Of a DNA stretch of 42,714 nt, positions 1-6,465 are shown in pieces (positions within the stretch are counted from its first letter, which is position 1; each line of letters opens with the position of its first letter). The stretch comes from a virus. A program made the position numbers and the translations under genes. Location of the stretch: the IMG/VR virus record IMGVR_UViG_3300024520_000162, positions 1 to 42,714 of that record. One strand, 5' to 3'. A model generated the notes under the pieces. That model had not been told where the DNA came from and searched no databases. It saw only the letters and a program-made list of their open reading frames with translations.

Positions 1-216
1 GAGCTAGAAGAGCGAGCGAGAGAAGAGCGAGCGAGAGAAGAGCGACAAATGTCATCACGCGAGCTTAGTCAACTGTCACGCGCGACATTCGAGCAGCTAG
101 CACAAGCGAGCGGCCTCTCGACTACGTCTACAGGTACAAACGAAACTCAACCGGATACGTCCGAGTCCGAGTCCGAATACGACTCGTACGGACGTCGCAT
201 AAGGAGAAATTCATAA
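1..216 (+). CDS. 3' part of a small helical protein that likely starts at the other end of the window
   Basis: Frame 1 is open from the first base to a TAA at 214-216, giving 71 residues. The stop overlaps the ATG of the next gene (TAATG), which is typical operon packing. The beginning is highly charged (repeats of Glu-Glu-Arg-Ala-Arg) from two perfect 15-bp tandem copies at 10-39, then a Ser/Thr/Glu-rich tail. If the window ends are joined, the frame continues back to ATG codons at 42694 and 42688, giving about 78-80 residues. An alternative complete start is ATG 49 (55 aa), but its ribosome site is weak. Function is unknown; a coiled-coil or helical adaptor fold is only an inference. Confidence 0.6.
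   Translation, partial: ELEERAREERAREERQMSSRELSQLSRATFEQLAQASGLSTTSTGTNETQPDTSESESEYDSYGRRIRRNS
10..39 (+). repeat. 15-bp tandem repeat (2 perfect copies plus a partial third)
   Basis: The unit GAGCGAGCGAGAGAA occurs at 10-24 and 25-39 and continues partially. The period is a multiple of 3, so the reading frame is kept and encodes a Glu/Arg/Ala helix repeat. Confidence 0.9.
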
Positions 217-1274
217 TGTGTTCAATTGCAGGATTCATCACAGACAAACCACTTCATCGCCTAACCGCCTATCGCCTTGGGACCGCGCTATTATTCTATG
301 GCGCTGACCGTGGTGAGCAATCCACCGGGGTATTCCTCTCCGGTTCCGTCGAAAAGGGCCTAAATGGTAGCCGCAAGACTATCCAAAAAGAAGCCCTATT
401 CAAGAAAGCGATTAGCCCCAATCGCTTTATCGAGGAGCCTCACTTCCTCAAGATGTTCGACGGGACCGCCACGGTGGGCCTCTTTCATACGAGACAGCCG
501 ACATGTGGCGACAAAACGCGACGACAGGCGCAGCCATTTAGAGGCAGACGCTCAGTAACCGTACATAACGGGATGTACTGGGAGCCAAAAGAGCTAAAGG
601 ACCAATGGGGCCTAGACAAAGATACGGGCGTAGACTCGGAACTCGTCACAAACTTTATTGACGCGTACGGGATACGCGCCCTTCCCGACTTTCTGGAATC
701 TTCACGTGGCATGTCAGCCGTCGCAGCATGGTTCGGAAACCGCCTGTACCTAGCGCGAGACTCGAACCCGACCGCCCTTACGCAATTTACGCTCGACGAC
801 AAGACGAGCGTAACCGTGTTCGCGTCAACGCGTGACATTCTCGAAAATGCACTCCGCTACATATTCTTACGCGACAATTGGGAAATTGAAGTCACGAACG
901 CAAATGAACTTATACACGTAAGTCCGAGTACGACGACAAAAGTGGCCAAGTGGAACGACAGCGGCCCCCTATGGACTAATTATCGCGACAATGACTCAGA
1001 ACCCGGCTCCCCTTTACTATATGACGAATACGGCGAAGCATACGGAGCCACAGGCGAGTCCACGCGCGGCTGGGAAAACTGGGTCCATCGTAAGGCACGT
1101 AGGACATACGAGTCATGTAAGACGCGTAAGTCACATAAGAAATACGACTTATGCAAAAATGACTCGCGAGACTCGAACGGCTCGTACGGAGGCAAGGTCA
1201 CTCGCTTGCTCACGGGCGCAAAGAAAGGGAAAGTCATAGAAGATGCGAAAAAAGAAACGAACGAAACCGACTAA
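216..1274 (+). CDS. Class II glutamine amidotransferase-like (Ntn hydrolase) protein
   Basis: The protein begins MCSIAGF. In the class II glutamine amidotransferase family, Met removal leaves Cys as the catalytic nucleophile. Other family signatures are HTRQPTCG near residue 91 (glutamine-binding arginine loop), HNGMYWEP near 117, and a strand with the LARDSNPTAL pattern after residue 170. The amidotransferase fold fills about residues 1-235. The remaining roughly 115 residues are basic and low-complexity, and no synthetase, isomerase or QueC-like partner domain follows. Family members release ammonia from glutamine for a partner synthase; here the acceptor is unknown. The start has a clear ribosome site (AAGGAG). 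A nucleotide or DNA modification role is possible but not shown. Confidence 0.75.
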   Translation: MCSIAGFITDKPLHRLTAYRLGTALLFYGADRGEQSTGVFLSGSVEKGLNGSRKTIQKEALFKKAISPNRFIEEPHFLKMFDGTATVGLFHTRQPTCGDKTRRQAQPFRGRRSVTVHNGMYWEPKELKDQWGLDKDTGVDSELVTNFIDAYGIRALPDFLESSRGMSAVAAWFGNRLYLARDSNPTALTQFTLDDKTSVTVFASTRDILENALRYIFLRDNWEIEVTNANELIHVSPSTTTKVAKWNDSGPLWTNYRDNDSEPGSPLLYDEYGEAYGATGESTRGWENWVHRKARRTYESCKTRKSHKKYDLCKNDSRDSNGSYGGKVTRLLTGAKKGKVIEDAKKETNETD

Positions 1275-1560
1275 GAAAAAGACGAAACATTCACGTAAGT
1301 CACGTAAGTCACGTAAGTCACGCATGACTAAGACACGTGTCTCAGACAGCGGCACGAACACGCTCTGTCGTCACGCGCTGCGTCGCTTGATATTCGAGGT
1401 ACGGCGTCTGGAACCGGCAATTTCAATTCCCATGAGCGAAACGCTCAAGCTCCATGACGCCTTAAATGACGGCCTAAGCGCCTTAGTCCAATATGACCAG
1501 GCCAGGGCCAGACGAAAGGAGATTAAACGTGTCAAACGACCAATACGCAAAGAAACATAA
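1243..1560 (+). CDS. Small basic protein with Arg-Lys-Ser repeats
   Basis: The ORF has 105 codons and overlaps the upstream amidotransferase gene by 32 nt and the downstream gene by 32 nt. The first 30 residues are almost all Lys/Arg/Thr/Ser, including (RKS)3 encoded by the 9-bp repeat at 1291-1317. The rest (about residues 42-95) looks like a normal helical domain. The ribosome site before ATG 1243 is poor, so a later start such as ATG 1432 is possible. The basic N-terminus suggests nucleic acid binding, by inference only. No family recognised. Confidence 0.5.
   Translation: MRKKKRTKPTKKKTKHSRKSRKSRKSRMTKTRVSDSGTNTLCRHALRRLIFEVRRLEPAISIPMSETLKLHDALNDGLSALVQYDQARARRKEIKRVKRPIRKET
1291..1317 (+). 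repeat. 9-bp tandem repeat TCACGTAAG x3
   Basis: Three perfect copies of TCACGTAAG lie head to tail and a degenerate fourth follows. They encode Arg-Lys-Ser repeats in frame. The same core word CGTAAGTCA recurs at single sites in several other left-arm genes, for example near 2390, 2409, 2893 and 5007. Confidence 0.9.
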
Positions 1561-1840
1561 GGCTCCAGCGCCCATCCGAGACATACTCTTGGACCCAAAT
1601 GAGGCTACGTTAGAAAAGCTCATGAAGCTCTTTCCACGTGAGTCCGTCAGCAAATGGACAGTCTCAGGATACCGTACGTGGTATCGGCGCCAGTCGCGTA
1701 TCTCGCGGGACTCGGCTCCAGGAAATGTCCCTATGGCCAAGCTCAGAGCCGCCATACGCGCAATGACAGAGCCCGAGCTAGTTTCCGTTCGAGAGAGCGC
1801 GGAAACACTAATGAAAAAATCACTCGCTGCGAAAAAGTGA
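1529..1840 (+). CDS. Small hypothetical protein, possible HTH
   Basis: I place the start at GTG 1529 because AAAGGAGATTAAAC lies directly before it; earlier in-frame starts have no ribosome site. The 103-residue product is basic, with a segment around residues 30-60 (FPRESVSKWTVSGYRTWYRR) that resembles a helix-turn-helix recognition region. A Lys-rich C-terminus follows. It overlaps the end of the preceding ORF by 32 nt and is the last gene before a T-rich gap. No family recognised; DNA binding is an inference. Confidence 0.65.
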   Translation: MSNDQYAKKHKAPAPIRDILLDPNEATLEKLMKLFPRESVSKWTVSGYRTWYRRQSRISRDSAPGNVPMAKLRAAIRAMTEPELVSVRESAETLMKKSLAAKK

Positions 1841-1885
1841 CGCAAGTCCATGAATCTATTAGCGCAGTCGAGTGACGGGGGTAGG

Positions 1886-1936
1886 GAGGCTCTCCAAAGA
1901 GGTATTAATATTATTATATTTTTTTATTTTTTTTAT
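1886..1936 (+). terminator. Possible intrinsic terminator or AT-rich tract
   Basis: A weak dyad (GGGAGGCTCTCC, and CTCT-CCAA-AGAG) is followed by AT repeats and two long T runs (T7 and T8). The stem is short, so termination strength is uncertain. The tract is also by far the most AT-rich stretch of the left arm and could be a DNA-unwinding element. Confidence 0.35.
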
Positions 1937-1942
1937 TTACTA

Positions 1943-1983
1943 ATCACATACCAAACCCTATTTTGTGATATGATTAAGACACT
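1943..1983 (+). promoter_or_regulatory. Extended -10 promoter with overlapping operator-like dyad
   Basis: TGATATGAT at 1966-1974 matches an extended -10 element (TGN followed by TATGAT). No good -35 is seen, which fits the extended -10 class. The dyad ATCACA (1943-1948) and TGTGAT (1964-1969) overlaps it. The predicted transcription start falls within a few bases of ATG 1984, which has no ribosome site, so the message may be nearly leaderless. The downstream RHH-type protein is the obvious candidate for binding the dyad. Confidence 0.55.
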
Positions 1984-2589
1984 ATGAAACACGAAAAAGA
2001 CAAACAAAATCAGCCCCCGGTCGAACCCCTTAGTACCGCGTCAAACACACGCCCTGAATCATTCCATAAGGTTAACGACCCTAAAGCGCAGCGGGTGAAT
2101 CCCTGGCGTTTCCGCGCATTATCCATCACCCTCCCACAATATGTCCATAAGTTCGTAACCGACTATGCAAAAGAAACAGGAAATTCAGTATCTCACGTAA
2201 TCTCAGCCGCTCTCGCCTGTAACTTCAACCTGCCCTCGCCTCAAGGAGGCCGCAAACGCAACGTAGTTTCAAAGCGCACATTACGCACAAAAGTTATTAC
2301 GGAGTCCGGCCTCTCGCACAGAACCCGCTACCAGGAAAATCAGAACGAAGCCGCGTTCATCGCAAAGCTACTCGCCACACGTAAGTCATGCAAGTCACGA
2401 GCCTCGCGTAAGTCAGTAGCCTCGCGCGTCAAGCTGCCCGAAAACTATGCAAAAAGACCCTTAAAGGAACGTCTAAGGCTCCTTCATGAGTCAGCGTCGG
2501 AAACGGCGTCGAACTCGAAACACACGCATGAACCTCACGCGTCAGTACCAGGAGCCTCGAAACAAGACTCACGAGGAAACTTAACATGA
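1984..2589 (+). CDS. Ribbon-helix-helix-like regulator with long basic tail
   Basis: This 201-residue protein opens the operon after the 143-bp gap. Residues about 42-82 read FRALSITLPQYVHKFVTDYA followed by a helix with SVSHVISAAL, the strand-helix-turn-helix pattern of RHH DNA-binding proteins. The remaining 115 residues are basic and Ser-rich with scattered Arg-Lys-Ser words. There is no Shine-Dalgarno sequence, and the only sensible start is ATG 1984, immediately downstream of the -10 box. It may regulate its own promoter, by inference. It ends in an ATGA overlap with the + ORF at 2586, and its last 55 nt lie opposite the antisense RHH gene. Confidence 0.7.
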   Translation: MKHEKDKQNQPPVEPLSTASNTRPESFHKVNDPKAQRVNPWRFRALSITLPQYVHKFVTDYAKETGNSVSHVISAALACNFNLPSPQGGRKRNVVSKRTLRTKVITESGLSHRTRYQENQNEAAFIAKLLATRKSCKSRASRKSVASRVKLPENYAKRPLKERLRLLHESASETASNSKHTHEPHASVPGASKQDSRGNLT

Positions 2590-2825
2590 AGCCGCTCGAT
2601 CAAGTAATCAATCGCGACCCGAAACATCTCGGCCTTGGGATACTCCAGAAGCTCTGCCGCACGTGTAAGCGCACGCTCCTGGCGCTGAGAAACTCCAAAC
2701 GTCACCGTAACCTTACGCCGCGTGTCATATTCGGGCGTGTCGAGCGAGTCATGTTCGAGCGAGTCATGTTCGAGCTCGCAAGTTTCATTTTCAATAAATT
2801 TACTTGTAATGTTCTCACGTGTCAT
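2535..2825 (-). CDS. Antisense ribbon-helix-helix protein (Arc/CopG-like)
   Basis: The frame starting at ATG 2825 encodes 96 residues. After an acidic N-terminal segment it has RRKVTVTFGVSQRQERALT, then a helix ending YPKAEMFRVAIDYLIERL, a convincing RHH fold: a beta strand with alternating hydrophobics and two helices. It lies wholly against the rightward operon, overlapping the 3' end of the preceding gene by 55 nt. The ribosome site is weak. Two 15-bp copies in the gene give a doubled EHDSL. If expressed it is the only leftward gene in the early arm and would fit a repressor or antisense switch role, by inference. The competing + frame is listed separately. Confidence 0.6.
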   Translation of the reverse strand: MTRENITSKFIENETCELEHDSLEHDSLDTPEYDTRRKVTVTFGVSQRQERALTRAAELLEYPKAEMFRVAIDYLIERLHVKFPRESCFEAPGTDA

Positions 2826-2867
2826 GTAAATGACGGTAACACAGAATCTCGAAAGCGACAAACATGA
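2586..2867 (+). CDS. Doubtful + strand ORF opposite the RHH gene
   Basis: This 93-codon frame has a good ribosome site (GAGGAAAC) and ATGA overlaps at both ends, which is how real genes here are spaced. However, its product is an unconvincing mix of basic and Cys/Val/Phe stretches, and its codons are aligned second-base to second-base against the antisense RHH gene. It may be translated as a coupling peptide between the two flanking regulators, or may only be a shadow. No family recognised. Confidence 0.35.
   Translation: MKPLDQVINRDPKHLGLGILQKLCRTCKRTLLALRNSKRHRNLTPRVIFGRVERVMFERVMFELASFIFNKFTCNVLTCHVNDGNTESRKRQT
2741..2770 (-). repeat. 15-bp tandem repeat x2
   Basis: CGAGCGAGTCATGTT occurs twice head to tail (2741-2755 and 2756-2770). 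Its period preserves frame on both strands; on the minus strand it doubles Glu-His-Asp-Ser-Leu in the RHH protein. Confidence 0.9.
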
Positions 2868-3256
2868 GCGAAAAAGCGACAAAGAACGAGTCACGTAAGT
2901 CAGGCGAGCCAAGCGCGACGTACGAGAAGCGCGAGAAACGCCTAAGCGTCTCTGAAACTCAGCGCCTCAAGTATCTCTCCAAAGTCGGCCCAGGTCGTCC
3001 CAAAAAAGACGAGTCACGCGCGCCGTACTACCGGCCACAGCAGGTCGGAATCTATCCAGAAATTCTGGAACTCATACGTGCCCATTGCAAGAGCGCAGGA
3101 AATATCTCGTTAACAGAATACGTCAATAAGGTACTGGCTCAGGCGCTCGGAATAAGTTTCACACGAAAACGCGGCGCCCGTCCGTATCGAGCCCGTGACT
3201 CAGAACCCGACACCCACGAAACAAGTAAAAAAATAAGAAACGATCTCGCGTCATGA
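2864..3256 (+). CDS. Probable RHH-type small regulator
   Basis: The 130-residue product has a basic, disordered N-terminus (about 60 residues, including GPGRPKK, an AT-hook-like core). Then come QQVGIYPEILELIRAH and a helix with SLTEYVNKVLAQAL, resembling the strand plus two helices of RHH proteins. ATG overlaps the preceding stop (ATGA). If the RHH call is right, this is the third such protein within 1.3 kb. Targets are unknown. Confidence 0.6.
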   Translation: MSEKATKNESRKSGEPSATYEKREKRLSVSETQRLKYLSKVGPGRPKKDESRAPYYRPQQVGIYPEILELIRAHCKSAGNISLTEYVNKVLAQALGISFTRKRGARPYRARDSEPDTHETSKKIRNDLAS

Positions 3257-3320
3257 AGACATACGAGCCACATAGACACATGAACATACGTACATACGTA
3301 AATGTCCATAAAGGAACCCC

Positions 3321-3965
3321 ATGAAAAAAGAAACATTCACAGAAACCCTAATGAACGAAATCAAAGCTCAAAGCGGAAAGACGCTCAAGAACTTCCCGCA
3401 TAAGGATCTTCCAATAATCAGTTTCAAGTCCAAAGAGTCCGTAGACCGCTACGCCCGCAAATGTCCAGCGTGGGTAGCCCCAGGCGGAAAATTCGAGCAC
3501 ACGAACTTTTTCATGGCCATAGAAAATTATAAACATAGGCCGCGAATCGTCGAAGCCGAAGTCTCTCCATGCTACGTACGTGACACCGACACCATCTTTA
3601 TGCCAAGCGTCGAACCATTTTACGGAAAGTACTCGTACTACGGAGTCCTGTTTCACGAACTTATTCATTCGACAGGGCTCTCGAATCGCCTAAGTCGAAA
3701 TTCACTTACGCGACCAGAAAATCCCGTCGTCTTCACGCGTCCCTCGAACGACCATGCGTACGAGCAGATCGTAGCTGAATCAGGAGCCGCCTATGTCGTA
3801 AACACACTCGCAAAGCTCACGAGCTACCGCGCCCTTTATGTGGCCCGCTACATAAGCTCGTATGCAAAGTTAGTTTCCATGCCAGAAACGATCTTACGAG
3901 AGTCGCTCGCCGACGCACGAGCCGCAGCCTCGTATGTCTTGAACGGAATCACGGTGCCCGAATGA
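3321..3965 (+). CDS. ArdC-like zincin metallopeptidase (possible antirestriction protein)
   Basis: The 214-residue protein carries FHELIHSTG with HELIH at residues 112-116, followed by the loop SNRLSR. Further on, EQIVAESGAAYVVNTL supplies a third metal ligand near Glu153. This arrangement, with a preceding YYGVLFHE strand, matches the C-terminal zincin domain of ArdC-type antirestriction proteins. The N-terminal ssDNA-binding domain of ArdC is not recognisable; the first 90 residues contain EVSPCYVRDTDTIFMPSVEP, which fits the domain core. A strong ribosome site (AAAGGAACCCC) supports the start. Protection of incoming DNA is an inference from the family. Confidence 0.75.
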   Translation: MKKETFTETLMNEIKAQSGKTLKNFPHKDLPIISFKSKESVDRYARKCPAWVAPGGKFEHTNFFMAIENYKHRPRIVEAEVSPCYVRDTDTIFMPSVEPFYGKYSYYGVLFHELIHSTGLSNRLSRNSLTRPENPVVFTRPSNDHAYEQIVAESGAAYVVNTLAKLTSYRALYVARYISSYAKLVSMPETILRESLADARAAASYVLNGITVPE

Positions 3966-4219
3966 GCGAAACATACGTAACATACGAAACATGCGCGCCG
4001 GGCGAAACATACGAAAGACAAACATGCGAACCCGGCGAAACATACGAAAAGCTCGAAAGGTTCCGCATACGTATACGCGAACTTCATAGACGACTGGATC
4101 AAGTCGAAAATGTCCTTCGACGAGCCGCACGTGATTCCGCAGACGCCGGAAGCCACATAAGTGCCGCGCTCGACGAACTCTCGAAACTGGACGAACGTGA
4201 CAAAAGGAACCTTACGTGA
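3962..4219 (+). CDS. Small helical protein with GETYE repeats
   Basis: ATGA overlap with the peptidase gene sets the start. The 85 residues begin with repeats around the words ETY and GETYE, encoded by copies of the ACATACGA motif. A predicted coiled coil follows at about residues 30-80 (RIRELHRRLDQVENVL and similar heptads). The repeat part seems to be translated repeat DNA rather than a conserved domain. Function unknown. Confidence 0.6.
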   Translation: MSETYVTYETCAPGETYERQTCEPGETYEKLERFRIRIRELHRRLDQVENVLRRAARDSADAGSHISAALDELSKLDERDKRNLT

Positions 4220-4422
4220 CAATCGAGAAACGTCTAAGTCACATGAGCCCAAACGAGCGCCTAGCATGGATACGCGCAAGACGCGCCGCGCGTGAAATCG
4301 TACGAGCCCGTAAGCCAAAAGCTCGTACGCTCGCCTCACTCGCCCGCGCTTGGAACATTCCACTCGAACATGTCAAGAGCGCCGTACTCGAACACGTAAG
4401 AAACGAACGCGGCGAAACATAA
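4216..4422 (+). CDS. Small basic HTH-like protein
   Basis: The gene starts at GTG 4216, overlapping the previous stop (GTGA). The 68-residue product is Arg/Ala-rich with TLASLARAWNIPLEHVKSAV at about residues 37-57, which fits a helix-turn-helix. DNA binding is likely but unproven. It precedes the larger zinc-finger/HTH gene by 17 nt. Confidence 0.6.
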   Translation: MTIEKRLSHMSPNERLAWIRARRAAREIVRARKPKARTLASLARAWNIPLEHVKSAVLEHVRNERGET

Positions 4423-4439
4423 GAAAGGAGCAAACGTAA

Positions 4440-5183
4440 ATGACCCTTATAGGCACAAAATTACCCAGACGCGCCCAGTGCTGGAAATGTAAATTCACGC
4501 TACTGGAAAAAGTGCGTGAAATAGGAAACGAAACATACGTATGTCGCGTATGTAACGTACCTTCCGTACGCTCACTTGCACATGCACGAGCACGCGACCA
4601 AAAAGTACCGCCGACCCTTTTCGAACTCGACCTCAAGTGGCAAGCGGAAGGCGCCCCAGGACTCGCGAAACATACGAAAGACAAACATGCGAGCCTCGCG
4701 AAAGACACACATACGCACATGAACAAAAAAAGGCCGTCTAATGGAGACGAGCCACAAAAACATATACACATAAAGGAGAATGTCCCAATGACCCTAGGAG
4801 ACAAAATCACAGCGGCCATGAGCCAAAAACAAATAACGATCGCACAAGCGTCGAAACGCTTTGGCCTTCATCACACGACAATCAGTAATCACATGAAACG
4901 TACCAAGAAAATATCTATGGTACGTACAGAAACCAAAAATTTCCTGACCTTTCTCGGAATCGACATTCGAGAAGCGTTCAACTCCAAGCCAAGATACGGC
5001 GCCCGTAAGTCACATGGCGCTCCACGCTGGAAAACGAACATCAAGAAACGACAAGCCAAGAGCTTACATGAGTCACTAAACGAAACATTCATGCTCGTAA
5101 ATACGACAAAGAACGAAATCGTAAAATCGTTCGAGAATCGACGAGCCTCGAACGAACGACGAAACGGCGAACGCCGCGCATGA
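4440..5183 (+). CDS. Zinc-finger plus HTH protein, probable gene fusion
   Basis: The 247-residue frame starts after a strong ribosome site (AAAGGAG). Residues 14-41 hold CWKC and CRVC pairs of a zinc ribbon. Residues 117-160 hold an HTH (ITIAQASKRFGLHHTTISNHM), followed by a basic C-terminus. The linker at about 75-115 is a translated copy of the intergenic ACATACGA-type repeat. Inside it, TAAAGGAG sits properly spaced before the in-frame ATG 4788, so a separate 131-residue HTH protein could also be made. I read this as two genes joined by stop loss, or one gene with an internal start. A transcriptional role is inferred. Confidence 0.65.
   Translation: MTLIGTKLPRRAQCWKCKFTLLEKVREIGNETYVCRVCNVPSVRSLAHARARDQKVPPTLFELDLKWQAEGAPGLAKHTKDKHASLAKDTHTHMNKKRPSNGDEPQKHIHIKENVPMTLGDKITAAMSQKQITIAQASKRFGLHHTTISNHMKRTKKISMVRTETKNFLTFLGIDIREAFNSKPRYGARKSHGAPRWKTNIKKRQAKSLHESLNETFMLVNTTKNEIVKSFENRRASNERRNGERRA
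4771..4790 (+). promoter_or_regulatory. Internal ribosome binding site and start
   Basis: TAAAGGAG is followed 8 nt later by ATG 4788, in the same frame as the zinc-finger/HTH ORF. This is as good as the ribosome sites of independent genes in this arm. Confidence 0.55.
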
Positions 5184-5377
5184 AGCTCACGAAAATGTCC
5201 ATACGTGAATTACGTAAAAGACTTTTTCCGTACAAGACTCGTAACCGTTGCGTCACATGCGGCGCAACGGTAAACGAGCTTCTCGACTTCACGGACATCA
5301 TCTCGTACGACGAGTGGAAAATAAGTCACATGTGCCAATCGTGTCAGGACGAAACATTCGGAGCCCCACGCACATGA
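5180..5377 (+). CDS. Small zinc-ribbon protein
   Basis: It starts in an ATGA overlap with the upstream gene. The 65 residues include CVTC at about 24-27 and CQSC at about 53-56, a two-knuckle zinc ribbon common in small phage proteins. It lies directly upstream of the HNH endonuclease gene and overlaps it by 4 nt. Function unknown. Confidence 0.65.
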   Translation: MKLTKMSIRELRKRLFPYKTRNRCVTCGATVNELLDFTDIISYDEWKISHMCQSCQDETFGAPRT

Positions 5378-5808
5378 TCAACCGAGAACCCGCGCGGACC
5401 GTATCAAGCGAGAAACGAAACGAAACGAATGACTCGCTGTGTCAAATTCAATTTTGCGACCGCCCCCGCCGTGAGTCGAACGGACTATGTCATATGCATG
5501 ACGCACGTGTCCGACGCTTCGGTACACACGAACTCACAACAAATTTTTCGCTCGCGCCGCTCGAACGCTTCATACGTAACATACGTTTCTCAGAAACATG
5601 TTGGCTATGGGTCGGCGCCCGTTCGTCTACAGGCTACGGCTTACTCGGAGTCTCACGTAAGCTCGTCGGTGCGCATCGCTTTTCATATATGACCTGGAAC
5701 GGTAAACTAGAACCCGGCCGTATGATTCATCACGAATGTCACGTGCGTGCGTGTGTCAATCCGAGCCACCTAAAACAAGTTACAAGTAAGGAGAATAGAG
5801 TCACATGA
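5374..5808 (+). CDS. HNH endonuclease
   Basis: I set the start at ATG 5374, which overlaps the previous stop (ATGA). The 144-residue protein has an N-terminal Cys-rich segment (CQIQFC and CHMH). The C-terminal HNH core reads AHRFSY, then RMIHHECHVRACVNPSHL at about 118-134, with the paired His, the Cys and the Asn-Pro-x-His element of HNH_3-type homing or phage endonucleases. It may be a free-standing homing enzyme or a phage nicking enzyme. Overlaps at both ends suggest stable residence in the operon. Confidence 0.85.
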   Translation: MINREPARTVSSEKRNETNDSLCQIQFCDRPRRESNGLCHMHDARVRRFGTHELTTNFSLAPLERFIRNIRFSETCWLWVGARSSTGYGLLGVSRKLVGAHRFSYMTWNGKLEPGRMIHHECHVRACVNPSHLKQVTSKENRVT

Positions 5809-6185
5809 AAAAGTCAGCAAAAGACAAGCATAAGGCTCCAGTCATTATCGACCCCGCGACGAATCGCGTAGCCAAAATTACAGAAGACCGAATGATTCAG
5901 TCGCTCTTTCGTGACCGTAAATCTACGCTCGAAGCCTTCAACGAATGTCTAACTTTATTATATGACAAGTATAAGATGAACTCGGCGGAAGCTTCCGTCG
6001 TCGCATGTACCCTAGGCCATTTCACGTGGCACGACATCGAACGTGAATTTCGCGTGGACCGTTACATCGACGCAATCGAGCACGAAGTAAAAGCTCGCGG
6101 CTGGAACTTCTTCAAGTCAAGCGTCATTAAAGGAACAGAATCCGTAAAGCCCAAAGCCAAGCGCATAAAGGAAACCTTAAATTAA
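5805..6185 (+). CDS. Hypothetical helical protein
   Basis: ATGA overlap with the HNH gene and the ribosome site AAGGAG fix the start. The 126 residues are mostly alpha-helical and Lys-rich at both ends, with a mixed charged core. No motif or family is recognised. The position between nuclease genes suggests early expression only. Confidence 0.6.
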   Translation: MKKSAKDKHKAPVIIDPATNRVAKITEDRMIQSLFRDRKSTLEAFNECLTLLYDKYKMNSAEASVVACTLGHFTWHDIEREFRVDRYIDAIEHEVKARGWNFFKSSVIKGTESVKPKAKRIKETLN

Positions 6186-6218
6186 AAATGAAACATATGA
6201 AACAGGAGACATACGAAA

Positions 6219-6425
6219 ATGAAACATACGAGACATAAACGAAAAGCCAAAAGGAAATCTAAGCGTATCCGAAACATCAAGCCGCCTCTCGAAAGCCGAG
6301 AGATTCAGAACCTTATTGACTCACTCGAAATCGCTCTAACAAAGCGCATTGGCATAGACGTCAAAGTCAGGTTTGTCATCGAACCCTCTGGGTACGTCGT
6401 TAAGTGGACAGGGTACGGCGAATGA
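6219..6425 (+). CDS. Small basic hypothetical protein
   Basis: The 68-residue product has a strongly basic first 22 residues (Lys/Arg/His) and then a compact predicted alpha/beta part ending in VRFVIEPSGYVVKWTG. The leader is GGAGACATACGAAAATG, where the recurrent ACATACGA word sits between the ribosome site and the ATG. No family recognised. Confidence 0.6.
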   Translation: MKHTRHKRKAKRKSKRIRNIKPPLESREIQNLIDSLEIALTKRIGIDVKVRFVIEPSGYVVKWTGYGE

Positions 6426-6465
6426 CACATACGAAAGACAAACATACGAAACAGGAGTCGCACGA

